A stretch of 64,000 nucleotides of DNA from Limnephilus marmoratus (GCA_917880885.1 OU862915.1:36836676-36900675); one strand, 5' to 3'; positions 11,304 through 22,883 are shown, numbered from the stretch's first letter. Translations and numbers: made by a program. The notes: generated by a model not told the origin, from the letters alone.

Positions 11304-12519
11304 CAGTTTGGCAAGAAAGTGTAGAAAATAAATGATGGCGCTGCGATCGTTTTCTAGTTTTAAATGGCAACACCAAGATGGCTCATAAGACAAAGAACGT
11401 ATGTTTTAAAAAAACACTTCTGGCAAAATGCATATTTCATAGCGTATTTGTATTTTCAAAAAATTTGCACAAAAAACTGTAATTTAATAGAAGCAAAATA
11501 AAACAAAACAAGTTTTAAGTGGGTGTTTATTTCGATATAAAAACGTAGGTACTTAAAAATTTAAGTCTATTAATTCAACACCCGACATGTAATTATTGTC
11601 TTTGTCCTCGTGTGATTCTTCTTCTTCCGTATCTTCATCTTCATCTAAACGCAGTTCATCGATATCATCATATATAGTACTGCCTCGTGCATAATATTCT
11701 GCCTCAATTTTCATCACGTGTTTGCAACAATTTTTCCAATCATCGGCACTTATGCTATTACATATTATTATTAAGCCCATTTTCCGTTTTCCCGGTGTTT
11801 CAAATTTTCCATCTGCCTTTTCCCCTTCCTTGACGATTCGTATTACCGTTGTTTCAGATTTACCTGTGTGTGAAAAACATCATTAAAATTATTATTATAG
11901 AAGGTAGTTTTAAAAACACACACTAGATAATATTCACTTAGAAAGAAAAAAAGAGAAAACGAGAAAAAAGTAACTTTTCTACGAGTTTAAAGAAGTTGCA
12001 TATTATTATTTTTTCATTGAGTTATTCCCTTTTTCCTGTGACCGCATATTAACTGTCAAATTGAAATGTCAAACTCGAATTTTTTAACTTAACCTCAAAT
12101 CAGATTGTAATGGTTATTATCGCTCGAAAATTGGCATAAATCTTGTAATACTAATGAAATTTATTAAACAAACTATACTACGTACCATTCATTTCTGCAG
12201 TTCGTTTGTAAACATCTTCTAAATCGGTAGAAGCTTCTTCGCGTGAAACTCGGCTAGGCAGCGTTGAAAAACGCAGAATATAACCCCTCTTGTATCACTA
12301 TGTAATAATTTATTTATTTTAATTAAATTCAGGCAAACAATGAATAAAAATATTATCAAATCAGCGATATTCTACTCAGATTTAAGACAATCAATCAACG
12401 GTAACACGCGATAAAATAAATAACTTATTATAAATAACTGACGATAAATTCGGTGTTGCCATAGTAATGAACACGTTTAGTTCCAAATGATTTAATTTCT
12501 ACACTTATTTGCCAAACTA
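11304..12519 (-). mobile_element. IS630-Tc1-like element, internally deleted
   Basis: It is bounded by TA on both sides (11302-11303 and 12520-12521). The inverted ends are about 35 bp: the left begins CAGTTTGGCAAGAAAGTG, and the right, read inward on the minus strand, begins TAGTTTGGCAAATAAGTG. Both continue into a similar GTAGAAA...TAAAT(C/G)AT block, and a weaker match, ATGGCAACACC, lies farther in on both sides. The TA duplication and the gene inside point to the Tc1-mariner-IS630 group. Confidence 0.7.
11553..12289 (-). pseudogene. Two-exon remnant of a transposase-like protein without catalytic core
   Basis: Exon 1 (12289-12186, open upstream, no ATG seen) encodes an acidic segment ending KRTAEMNG. 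An intron of 322 bp follows, with GTACGT donor and CACACAG acceptor (phase 1). Exon 2 (11863-11553) continues through a helix-turn-helix-like KSETTVIRIVKEGEKADGKF and TPGKRK. It then passes directly to a C-terminal part, DDWKNCCKHVMKIEAEYY, and an Asp/Glu-rich tail. I know N-terminal HTH plus TPGKKR and C-terminal CxHV-acidic tails from insect DDE-transposase-like proteins; the DDE core expected between them is absent, so this is a deletion derivative. The family call is from memory. Confidence 0.5.
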
Positions 12520-14344
12520 TACGTGCATGTATTTCTTGCCAAAATTGGTCCGTTTGTGTATTTATTTGCGATCTTACAAACTAATATATTTCAGATTTTT
12601 TTAACATTCTTATTTAACTTAGACATTATTGAAAAATGATAATTTTAATACTTATAATCAAAAAATAATTACAAAAAGTACATTATTTTAATAGTTTTAT
12701 CATCACGCCTTTCAGCATTTTTGAAATGAAATAAAATCGATATTGAGTTATAATTTTAAAAAGCTGGTATGGAGAATAATTAATCTTTCTCATTGTAACC
12801 GTCCTGCACGATCGTAAGAACAACTTTCGACGAAATGTGGATTTTCGGCCGCTGGCTGGTTAAACGCTCTTAAGGTGTCTGAACAGATGTCAGTGGTAGT
12901 ACTGTATGAGAGAGCCAATTGGTCGGTTACGAAGATATCCCATTGACAGCTAGCACCGATCTGGGTTGTGGCTTGCTTGGCAGATTACCAGAGAGCATCC
13001 TTTAGAGCGAACGTTTAGCCCACTTAGATATTCAGTGTAAATACGACACGATAATGAAGTCTTGCAATTTCTGACGAACCGAAGTAGATACTATTAAAGA
13101 CTCCCGATCATCAGAAATATATTATTAACCCCTCATGCTATTTATTACGTTTTTGGGAACACTCTTATAGGTCTCATAGAAATCGTTGTGTCTCCCTTAC
13201 TATCATGATGAGAAATATGATCTAAATAGCATTAGAAAGAGAAAACATCATGCTTTATGAAGTAAATCAATCCAAAAGTTAACCACAAAAAACAACTAAA
13301 ATTTACAACCTTTATGAAACCACAATTTCCGGCAGCAATTTGAAACTGAACTTTTCATTAAATATTTTCACATCAAACGACTAAAAAATAAAGCAAAGAT
13401 GACGTTAATAATACATTTGCCTAATAAAATATATTTTTTCTTTAATTTTTTTCACCATCAGTAAATTTAGTTAGAAAAAAGTAAGATGAGCCATTTTTTT
13501 AGTTTCTTATGTATATATTCAAAATTTACACATTTCATTGATTTTAGTTTACAGATCCGCTCAGTTATTTACCATTTGAATTTTATTGCGAAGCGGAAAT
13601 ATTTTGTTCTTCTGATATAATACGCCCGAGGCTTTGGAGGTTAATTGAATGAAAAACAGTACACCGCAGTTCTCAACACATTGCCCGGTCTATTTATCAA
13701 TATTTTAAACATGAAAGGAAATAAAATGTAACATTTTCACTTCATAATAGTTATGTAAACCAATGACAGATGACAGTTGTCAAATAATATCCGCCTAAAC
13801 TGTAGGAAAATCAGTAAGTACCTACCAAAATAGAACACGTTCTTTTTACCGATTTCATATGAAAAGATGACCCATTTGGAAACCGGACGAAAAAGGAATT
13901 GTATAAAACGCCAATAATGGAGGTTCCTATTAAACCAACGGACAAAGACGGGGTCGTGCGTTGTTAATACTATGTTGATGCCACAAAGCGAAATTTGCTG
14001 CTAAAAGGTGTTCGGTAATTCCAATTTTTAAAACCATTTTCCCGGAGTTACGCGGACTATACCATCCTCAATTCGATGTTTGCTGTGAGGTTAAAAAGAA
14101 ATATGGCACAAAATGGTTGTACAAATTATTTTATGTCTTGTCAGGTCGAAATTAGATAACAGCCAGGCGGATTGCCTGTTCTAAGGAACCAAATACTCCA
14201 GTTATGATATGCTTTTGCGTAATGCTTTTTAAATTTACTCATGTTTAATTTAAGTAACATTATTTAACAATTTTTTGAACTCCTCTCCGTCCAATCAATT
14301 TGCCATTCAGATATTATAGGACAGATTTATGACTTTTTACAATA
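12520..14344. other. Non-coding, no gene seen
   Basis: A+T-rich with short frames only. A less A+T-rich patch at 12800-13090 shows no motif I can name. It may be intron or old repeat. Confidence 0.4.
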
Positions 14345-14727
14345 GCTTCACACAGGAGGCCGTGAAGAAAATAATTGCCCTCATAGCCTTCGTCATCTTT
14401 GAGGATGCTGTGGTGAAGGTGAAAAAGGTATGAGGGGTGGGTAGGAATCCGGGAGTCAGTGTGTCCAGGAGTAACGGTCGTTTGAATTCATCCCTCCCAT
14501 TACGGTGCAAGGCAATGGATCGAGAGGTAAAAAGGTCTCGCTCAACCAGTTTCTCCAAATTCGGCCCGCCAAACAGTAGGTGGGCAGACGCATCCGCCGC
14601 TTAGGTCTTCACAACCCTCACTCCATGAACCCGAGCATCCCTGCTAAATTACCAAACGTAGCAAACCATTTGGGGTGACCTATGCCAGCGGTGTTGGTTA
14701 TCTCATGAATAAGCCTTCCAAATTATA
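14345..14727 (-). repeat. SINE family B copy
   Basis: Minus-strand copy. The degraded hairpin end (TTCACACAGGAGGCCGTGAAG) is followed by GATGCTGTGGTGAAGG, the GGGTGGGTAGGAATCCGGGA block, and AACCATTTGGGGTGACCTAT near the 5' end. Confidence 0.75.
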
Positions 14728-15332
14728 ACATATTTTATGCCTTTGATGCTATATCGTAGAGTTCCTCGGGAACAAGAGATTTTCTGGAGTGACTTCTTAT
14801 AATATATTTGAGATAATTTTTTTAAATACTTCCTAGATTTTCATAAACGTGGGTAATAACCTTTTTTATGAATTTTTGACGGACATTAAGGATATTAAAT
14901 TCTTCAAAGAGCTTATCGCTGGAGAACCTATAGGGTTTACGCATAATTACACTCTAATTATGGATTTCTGAGCCTTCATAAGCAGATCTCAAAGTTTCCC
15001 TCCCGAGGCTCCCCAGCTAACATAACCAACAGGGAGATATATATTTTCATATCGGTTTCAAAACATGTTGATAATTTTGATTAAGTAAGTGGTGTAAACA
15101 AAGTGATTTGTTAATTAAAATAACGCTACAAAGTGAATTTGCGAATATTGAAGAAGTAAATAAATATTTCTTAGTTATTTTATGTTTAATTCTGTTGCCT
15201 AATACAAGGATTATGTATATTATCTTTAATGAAAGGTAGTTGGTGTGATATTTCCACATAAAAACACCTCTGTAGATACATATTAAATTCAATGCAGATC
15301 GGGTTAATGTAAATGGAAGTTAAGAAAAAAAA

Positions 15333-15683
15333 AATTCAGTGCCTCCACACAGGAGGTCCTGAGGAAATTAATTCCCCTTAGGGCCTATGTTATCTTTGGG
15401 GATGCTGTGTGTAAAGGGTCTGTAGGGGGAAATATGCATCCCTCCACTGCGGTGCAAGGCCATGCTCCGAGAGAATACGGCTGGAGAAGTCAAAGGGACT
15501 CCGTCAAACATTCTCTCCCGATCCGGTCTGTCATGCAGCTGGTAGAGAGACGCATCCGCCTCAAAGACCCGGACAAAATCCATAAACCCGGGCACCCCTG
15601 CTAAGTCACCAAACCTAGCGAAACACTTGGGATCAAATAAATAGTTCCCAGGGCGGCGTTACCCATACCCGCCTCCAAAATTA
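15333..15683 (-). repeat. SINE family B copy
   Basis: Minus-strand copy with tail CCTCCACACAGGAGGTCCTG at 15351 and the CACTGCGGTGCAAGGC block. It ends with the complement of the family start, TACCCATACCCGCCTCC. Confidence 0.75.
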
Positions 15684-15734
15684 TAATTAAAAAAAAATCT
15701 GAAAGTAGAAACATATTTAAATAAAATAGAAAAT

Positions 15735-16030
15735 TGTATACGCCGACCGGTTTTGGAAAAACAGTTCCTTCCTCGGGTCAAAATATAGTAACTTGAGATT
15801 ACAAAACAATGGGTAAACATAAAATATTACTAAATGTTGCGGTGGAGGTGAGGGCGTGACGACGGATTAGTGAAGAGTCAAGTCTAGTTGAGCCTAGTCA
15901 CGTCGCCACTCCCACCTCACTACTTAGTAACATATTATGTTCATCCATTGTTTTGTATTGTCAAGTTAGTACATTTCACCCTGAAGAAGGAAAGGTTCTT
16001 CTGAAACCGGTCGGCGCGCGTATATAAAAA
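15735..16030. repeat. Foldback repeat of about 300 bp
   Basis: Two arms are inverted copies of each other (roughly three quarters identical by eye). The left arm has GTATACGCCGACCGGTTTTG, then CCTTCCTCGGGTCAAAAT, then TTACAAAACAATGGG. The right arm has these words complemented in reverse order, ending ACCGGTCGGCGCGCGTATAT. The CCCTGAAGAAGG...TGAAACC wording resembles ends of Penelope-like elements. Confidence 0.6.
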
Positions 16031-16191
16031 AAATATAATGGTTCAGACGAGGAAATATTGTTAAATTTATTTTTAATGGGTAAACTCAAAGTTATAGTTA
16101 CATTCAAAAGGAGAAACTTTTTTATTAATACTGCATACGAAAACCAACCGCCCGAGGCTTTTGGGACTATGGCATTCCATGTTACATTGTT

Positions 16192-16413
16192 GTGGTGTCC
16201 TTGATATACACGTGGTTTCAGTTGATGCCATGGATGCCGTTACGCTTAAAGCTTCTGTCAAGTTCCGACAGATGTCCAGTAGTAAGAGCAGTACATCCCA
16301 GCGCTGTACGTGACGTAAACACGAACGCTGCCGATATTAACCGAACGGCCACGGCCTCCGGTGACGGACGGCGGCCGCAAAGAGCCCAGATATGGCCCAG
16401 ATTCAATTCGTAG
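16192..16413 (+). CDS. Possible terminal exon, CpG-rich (unrecognised)
   Basis: A patch richer in G+C and CpG than its surroundings. A plausible acceptor, CACGTGGTTTCAG, precedes 16214, and the frame stays open to a TAG at 16411-16413. An AATAATAAAG poly(A)-like signal follows near 16463. The predicted end is rich in R, A, T and S with no motif I recognise. An overlapping minus-strand frame of 62 codons competes with it. The base composition and signals are what I see; coding is inferred and weak. Confidence 0.22.
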   Translation: MVSLIYTWFQLMPWMPLRLKLLSSSDRCPVVRAVHPSAVRDVNTNAADINRTATASGDGRRPQRAQIWPRFNS

Positions 16414-16554
16414 ATAGTTAGAGTAGGTCGTGTGACCCAGAAGAATAATACATGTAAAGATAAATAATAAAGCAGATTGTAAAAATGACTATATTATTCT
16501 TAAAGAGCCCCAACACAATTATTACTGTCCGAATGTGGATAAGGTAGACATAAC

Positions 16555-16715
16555 AGTTGTAATGCTGAAGCAGTTGTGAAGATAGGGAAGAGATAAAAAA
16601 AAAGTATCTGGGTATTCAGATCTGGTCACAAATAACAGCCAATGTAATTTTAACTAATGTTCGATTCTGAATGGTGATCTTCCTCCAGGGAGGTACTGAT
16701 AGTATCTATGCACCA
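16555..16715 (-). repeat. SINE family A, diverged fragment
   Basis: Contains GGTATTCAGATCTGGTCACA and TTCGATTCTGAATGGTGATC, then AGGGAGGTACTGATAGTATC. These are body words of family A in minus orientation. Both ends are unclear. Confidence 0.6.
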
Positions 16716-16919
16716 ATCGGAGGTTGGCTAGCATTAATCATGATAACCATCATCCTGAAGACTCCAGCCCAGATATCAATGTAATACCAAATCTCTTCTT
16801 GTTCTCCGCTGAAATATTTTTTTGCAATAATTTTTAAAGAGAGACAAACATTCCCGGTTTACAAATATAACCCAATAAGGTTTGAAAAATCACCTACTAC
16901 CACCTCACTGAGCTGAAAA

Positions 16920-17015
16920 TGTTGCTCGTTTCGTGATGGAGGACTTAGCCCGCCGAGGAATCCAACACGCCACGCCGGGTGGAAGCCAAACGCGATGCCC
17001 ACTCAACCACTGAAC
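16920..17015 (-). repeat. tRNA-like SINE head (uncertain)
   Basis: On the minus strand: AGTGGTTGAGTGGGCATCGC, GGCTTCCACCCGGCG and a degraded B box TGTTGGATTCC. This resembles a tRNA-derived SINE head, but it does not give a clean cloverleaf. Confidence 0.3.
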
Positions 17016-17057
17016 GTCAAATAATAACCTAATTCCTAACATATATTTAGAAAATAA

Positions 17058-17295
17058 GTTACTTTCAGTATCACCCTGGTAAAATACCACCATCTAAAAT
17101 TGAAACGTTATTTGAAACAACTTTAGATGTGTTTGGTGACCAGATCTGAAAAGTCATGAACTTCCTCTCTTTCATCTCATGCCCCTCCCCACTACCTTCA
17201 GCCTCCTAACATATCCCAATTAGAGATACCATAGTACCACTTTCGCCGTTTAGCAGGGAGCAGATGGGACTCTTGTGCGGTATTCAATAAAAAAA
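17058..17295 (+). repeat. SINE family A, truncated copy
   Basis: Plus copy with TTCAGTATCACCCTGGT, GGTGACCAGATCTGAAAAG, GGGAGCAGATGGGACTCTTG, and the end TGCGGTATTCAATAAAAAA. The head is missing. Confidence 0.7.
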
Positions 17296-17446
17296 TCTTA
17301 TCTTAAAAAATGAAACTGATTTCCCATTTTCCACGCTCTTTTCAGTCGATGTTAATATTTTGATTGGTCGTCACCCTTAAGGGTCAATGCCAAATAAAAT
17401 AAAATCTGTTTTAACCAAAAAATCTTCCCCATCTGAATAGCCCCTC

Positions 17447-17955
17447 AACTTAACTAACTAACTATCACGCCGTTTCATACATCATCTCATACGTGCTCTT
17501 CTATTATCCCGACTCTTCACATGGTCCGACTCAAATATCCGATTCACTTGGTCGTGCCATGTCTTCCTCGGGCGTCCCCGACTTCTTCTACCATTCACAT
17601 TTGCGTCATATATTCTCCTTACACTCCTCGTTCAATCGCTCTACATGCCCAAATAATCTGAGCGTCCCTTTCGTAATCTTACTCATTACGCTTACATCAG
17701 CCTTGCATCCTTCGCGGATCTCCACATTTCTCACACGATCGTACATGGTACATCGTACACATACGCCTCATGGATCTCATTTCTATAGCATTCAGTCTAC
17801 CTTCATCCTTCCTCCGCCAGTTCCAGGTCTCACTGCCATACACCAGGGTAGGTACCAACACTCTATTATGCACGGCTTGCTTGGACCGTTTTTTGATGGC
17901 GCCAAAGGCGTTCAGGCTTCCATTAATGGAGTTGCCCACATTTACCCTTCTTTCG
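17447..17955 (-). pseudogene. RTE-clade LINE 3' fragment
   Basis: The minus strand encodes the C-terminal part of an RTE-type ORF2. The block GNSINGSLNAFGAIKK is followed by VLVPTLVYGSETWNW and by KDEGRLNAIEMRSMRRM, after which the frame is lost. A CTAACTAACTAACTA run at 17447 is the complement of the (GTTA)n tail, which marks the 3' end. It is the same family as the copies at 21.4 and 50.5 kb. It is 5'-truncated and frameshifted. Confidence 0.75.
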
Positions 17956-18002
17956 ATATCTTAAAACAGAAAATCTATTTTCTCAAGCAGTGAAAACCAT
18001 TA

Positions 18003-18274
18003 AGGGTCCTCCATTAATCACGTGAGGCTCGAAAGGGGGGGGGTTCGGAAAAAATCATCACGAAATATCACGAGGGGGGGGGGGGGTATAATGAGACATC
18101 ACGTGTATTTATTTTTCGTGATAATATTTTGAAAATTTCAAAATACTTTGTACTAAAAAAATACACGTGATTTGGGGGGGGGGGGGGGTGGTTAGTCCAA
18201 AACCTCACCACATATCACCAGGGGGGGGGATTAAAAAGTTGCTAAAAAACATCACGTGATTAATGGACGACCCC
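18003..18274. mobile_element. MITE with long G runs
   Basis: Inverted ends: the left has AGGGTCCTCCATTAATCACG, and the complement of the right has GGGGTCGTCCATTAATCACG. Internally the ATCACGTG motif recurs, with four runs of 8-14 G. No open reading frame. The target duplication is not clear and the superfamily is unassigned. Confidence 0.6.
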
Positions 18275-18481
18275 TGACGGTGAGTTCTGAGTGATGAAAA
18301 TTGCACAACTGTCGACGTAGTTATTTCAGTCCGCAAGGATTATTGTTATAATTTAATGGAACTTTTAAATACACGATTTCCTGTTCATAAAAAACAATAA
18401 GAACGCCATTTTAAGCGTAATCCTTTACCTTTTTTAGCTTCAAAGACGGTTTTTTTTATTTTCAATTAATAGAAATTTGTA

Positions 18482-18856
18482 AAGGGGTGACTCGGAATCC
18501 GAAGGTTGCGGGATCGAATCCCGGCTTGCCCAAATAAATTTAATTTGATTAATTTGTGTTATTTCACAATTAATTAATTTAAAAATAATATGTAGATAGT
18601 ATATTAGCGGCAAGTTCCAGAGTGGAAGATACTCTCAGTATCGCTTTGGTATAAGACCACCATTGAGAATTGAAACGTTGCTTGAAATGGTTTTAACCGT
18701 ATTTGGTGACCAGATCTGAATAACCAGGTACTTCCCTACCTTCCCCTTCCCTATTATCTTCAGCCTCACAACATACCCCCAATTGGGGATGCCATAGTCT
18801 CACTGATTCCAGACGGGAGCAGTTGGGACTCTTGCGCGGTATTAATGTAAAAAAAA
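18482..18856 (+). repeat. SINE family A, full-length copy
   Basis: The tRNA-like head (CTCGGAATCCGAAGGTTGCG, then a B box GGGATCGAATCCC) is joined by an A+T-rich linker (AATTTGTGTTATTTCAC) to the full body and an A-rich 3' end. It is a good reference copy. Confidence 0.8.
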
Positions 18857-19076
18857 TATATAACGTTTTCAATAATTGCAGTTTCACTTTGTGCCGTCAT
18901 TTTAATTAAATGAAAATAAATTACTTTTTATGCACGACTATTTAATTGTAGTAATCGTAATTTTTCAAAACCAATGGTTTCTTCGCTAGGATAAACGTGT
19001 AATGAAAATTAACAAATAGACAAACGATTGTAGACATATAGGTACCTACCGGTAGACAAAAAATATTACAATTACT

Positions 19077-19501
19077 TTTTTTTTTTACAGTGAACACCGC
19101 ACAAGAATCTCAACTGCTCCCGTCTGGAGCCAGTGAGACTATGGCATCCCCAATTGGGGTATGTTATGAGGCTGAAGGTAGTGGGGAGGGGAAGGAGGTG
19201 GGGAAGAGGAAGGTTGGGAAGTACCTGGCTATTCAGATCTGGTCACTAAACACGGCTAAAGCCATTTTTAAGCAACGTTTCAATTCTGAATGGTGGTCTT
19301 ACACCAGGGCGATACTGATAGTATCTTCCACTCTGGAACGTGCCGCAAATATACTATATATTATTTTTAAATGAATTAATTGTGAAATAACACAAATTAA
19401 TCAAATAAAATTTATTTGCTCATGCCGGGTTCGAACCCGCGACCTCCGGATTGTGAGTCAACAGTCTTAAGAGTCTTACCCACTGGACTACGGAGGTCGT
19501 A
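19077..19501 (-). repeat. SINE family A, full-length copy
   Basis: Minus copy with the T-rich complement of its tail at 19077. The tRNA-like head is at 19425-19501 (minus strand GACCTCCGTAGTCCAGTGGG, with B box GGGTTCGAACCC). It is the clearest head of the family, with A and B boxes. Confidence 0.8.
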
Positions 19502-20514
19502 TTACTGGTAATTAATTAGTAATTATGCATCTTAAAAAACAACAATCATAAAAATAAAATCACATCATCAAGAAAATTAGTAATTATTGCATTTACGCAT
19601 ATGTTTAAAAAATATATATAAGCGAATACAAAATAATCAAGGAGTTACCAAGATGTCTAAACAGCAAAATTTAAATTATAATTAATATTAGTATTAACGT
19701 GAAAACAATTTTTTGGGTTTAAGTATTTCTATTGTAATTAATTAATTTAAATATTACGTTTTTGGCAAAGACACATTTACAAATTTTATTACGCGTAAAA
19801 CATCGATTTATCCATTTTCTCAAAAGTTTGCATGTTTTAATGTTCAGTAAATTAATTAATATTTCCTTATATTTTAGTAATTTCATTATTAAAAAATTGC
19901 AATCATTAACGTTTATGGTACAGCATAAAATTTTAAACAAAAGTATAAGGAAAAGTTTAATGGACCTCATTTTTATTCTCACAGAGTTAAGAATTGGAGA
20001 CAATTTTTATCTTGTTTATGTAAATCTCCGAAATATATTATGGTAAAAGTATTCTGAAATCAAAACAACTTTTCTCTTCAATCACCCATAACATAAACCT
20101 AGAAAGAAATCAATATGACAGTCGTTTCGCGAAAAAGATTTTCAAATTATTAATAGTTTCTATTAATCAGAAAATTACAATTTTATAACTAAGCCAAAAT
20201 AAACTAACAAATTTAAAATCAAATTACCTTTAACATCCGTGGAACAGCGCAGCTCACATTATAAACAAACATACAACATTGTTTTAAACAAAAACAAGTA
20301 TTTTATAAACATTAATCCAAAGCGCAACGGCACAACTTAACTTTTTTATCGCGCACTTTTCAATAAAAAGTATCCAACAAATTTGTACACGCACTATTTA
20401 AACCTAACTAAAATCACTACAGAACCATGGAAAAGTTATACTATGTTTAAATAAGTAAATAGTTTAACATCATGTTTAGTTTTTTACGTAATAATTATTT
20501 GATATGTTGAAAGC
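19502..20514. other. Non-coding, A+T-rich
   Basis: Two overlapping antisense frames of 94 codons at 19.72-20.05 kb lack motifs and look like chance in A+T-rich DNA. No repeats recognised; it could be intron or intergenic. Confidence 0.4.
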
Positions 20515-20720
20515 TTTTTTCGTTTGCGCGCGAGTTTAGGTACTATCGTCCGGCGCGTACCGTTTCATATGACTGTCATTTTCAAAGGTGGTACAGAACG
20601 AAGCTAGTACGAAGTTGTACCAACTGCGCTTGCGTGGTAAAAGCTCTCTTCTCATTGGCCGGAGCGACTCGGTATGCGTCTATTTTCTAAAAGCTCTGAC
20701 ATTATGGCGGGAAACATTAT
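20515..20720. promoter_or_regulatory. CpG-rich patch, possible promoter (uncertain)
   Basis: A short G+C-rich island in A+T-rich DNA. It holds CTCATTGGCC (CCAAT box complement) and ATTATGGCGGGAAA, which contains an E2F-like GGCGGGAA and a YY1-like ATGGCGG. Motif matches this short occur by chance, and no attached exon can be proved. Confidence 0.25.
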
Positions 20721-21390
20721 TATGATATTCATTATTTATTTGCGTATTCAAATGCAGTAATATTGCCATGTGAAATTTGTGCATGGATGCATTTAAACGT
20801 TTATGTGATACATTTGGTATTATTTTATCTTTCTGTATTTTCTCTGAAGTTAGGGTGAAAATATATGCATTGCTTTATCGTTTGGTCGGTTCAATGAAAT
20901 ATCAAAATTGCGTTTGCATAAGTTACAAAATTTATTAACATGGTGAATCTGTTCGGCAAATGGCTAAAATGTTAATTATTATACTAGCGCAAGCCCGTGG
21001 AAAATCACGGGATGTTTTAATAATTTTAGGACTTAATATTAGTGAGGCTGAAAGCATTTATTTTAATAGGTTAAATATCTATCAAAAAATAGTTAGCGGC
21101 GACGATCAGAAATTTGCCATTTAAAATGTTTTTAAAATCATAATTGAAATCCAGATCTTCTGTCAAAGATTTAGATCTGTAAATATGTAAAAAACGGTTC
21201 AGATTTTATGTCCGGGTTAAATCGTTCCCGCGGGAAAAACTTAACCCTTTCACGCACTTTTCCACAAATGATCACCTAGTCAATCCACGCTATGCAACTG
21301 CACTTTATAAGTATAAAAAATACAAAATAATACAAGAACAAAGTGTCAAAGAGACCAAATAGGAAAATAATTCACCTATCTGGTAAGTCT

Positions 21391-22130
21391 AAAGTCATGG
21401 TGTTTGAAAGAGAGAGTACGAAAACAGTATGCAACATAGTTGTGAATGATGAATACTTGGAGCAGGTGGGTGAGTTTGTGTATCTGGGTAGTATGTTTAC
21501 GAGAGATGGGAAGGCTGAATGAGATATTGAAAGAAGGGTGAATGCCGGTAACTCCATTAATGGTGGACTGAATGCCGTTGGCGCTAATAAAAAACTGTCA
21601 AAAAAGGCGAAGCTAGCAGTCCACAATGGAGTCCTGGTACCTACCCTGATGTATGGCAGTGAGGCATGGAACTGGCAGAGGAAGGATGAAAGTAAACTGA
21701 ATGCTGTTGAAATGAGATCCCTGAGACGTATGCGTGGTAAAACAATGTATGATCGTGTGAGAAATGTGGATATCCGCAAAGAATGTAAGGCTGATGTAAG
21801 CATAATGAGTAAGATTAAGAAAGGGGCCCTCAGATGGTTTGTGCATGTAGAGCGAATGAACGAAGGAAGGAGTGTAAGAAGAATATACGACGCGAATGTG
21901 AATGGTAGAAGAAGTCGGGGACGCCTGAGGAAGACATGGCACGATCAAGTGAATCAGATACTTGAATCGGGTCATGTCAAAAGTCAGAATAATAGAAGAG
22001 AATGTATGAGACGATGTATGAATGTGAGTGAGGCAAAGAGTGTGTGCCAAGACCGAGTTGTTTGGCGGTCCGTCCTCTCTGCCTACCCCTGCGGGGAAAC
22101 GGCGTGATGGTTAGTTAGTTAGTTAGTTAG
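21391..22130 (+). pseudogene. RTE-clade LINE ORF2 C-terminal fragment with (GTTA)n tail
   Basis: The plus strand encodes the last part of an RTE-type polyprotein: EQVGEFVYLGSMFTRDG, an in-frame TGA at 21520-21522, DIERRVNAGNSINGGLNA, VLVPTLMYGSEAWNW, MRSLRRM, WFVHVERM, and GRRSRGRLRKTWHD, with a stop at 22105. The tail TTAGTTAGTTAGTTAG follows about 15 bp later, and short tandem tails are typical of RTE. Endonuclease and reverse transcriptase are absent (5' truncation). With one stop codon it is the least decayed of three copies. Confidence 0.8.
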
Positions 22131-22682
22131 ACTCCAGATATTTTCATAAAAGAGGGTTCGGCTCGGTGGAACTCCTAATTGGATCTGTATATCCTACTGA
22201 TCCCTCAATATAAATATTTAAAAAATCTTTTGTAACTACATGTATTTAAAATGACTGATTTTTGCATTTTAATATGTAAATTCTTTGACAAATCTAATAT
22301 GCCTAAATTTTAAATGAGAGAACTAGGTATAATGCCGGTAGCCGAAATAACAAATGGTAATATTTTTATGATCTAAGAATGCCAAATTCTTTTAGTCTCA
22401 TTTCCTAAATCTGTATATTTTCTTATTTTTTCAGAAACAGATTTTTGAATATTACAGGAATTTGGAATAGCGACATCAATGATATAAGTTTTTTTTTTTA
22501 TTTTGTCATGTAAAACTATATTAATAGATACAAATTGAAATATAGAATTATTATTATTAATTATCAAAATCAAATTTCGGTACCTGCCTTATTGATTGCC
22601 TGACGTGATATGTTCTCCAGTACAGGTAAGCCACCCGAGTGGCCAACGTTTTAAAATTATGATGTATAATGTAAGTTTTTTT

Positions 22683-22883
22683 TTTCATTATTTGTTTTTG
22701 GGGTGTTATGCCGTGTTGCGCTACCTTCTTATTTAGCCAACATTTTGGACAGCTTTGCGGTGTCCATCATCAGGGCAGATCCTACAGATCCGGTGGATCC
22801 GATACATCTACCGTATCTGCCGTTGGCTAAAGACGGAAGTAGCGTACACGGCATAACACCCCAAAAACAAATAACGAAAATAC
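22683..22883. repeat. 200-bp inverted repeat
   Basis: Arms: TTTGTTTTTGGGGTGTTATGCCGTG at the left and its complement at the right (CACGGCATAACACCCCAAAAAC), followed inward by GCGCTAC...TTTAGCCAAC and its complement. The centre has CCATCATCAGGGCAG, a wording seen in Penelope-like ends. A fragment of one arm recurs at 50407-50460. Confidence 0.6.

Noticed and set aside
19719..20046. Two overlapping 94-codon frames
   Set aside because: Sense and antisense frames in A+T-rich DNA with low-complexity composition; no other evidence.
21372..22050. Minus-strand frames of 143 and 145 codons
   Set aside because: Antisense shadows of the RTE ORF2 fragment on the plus strand.
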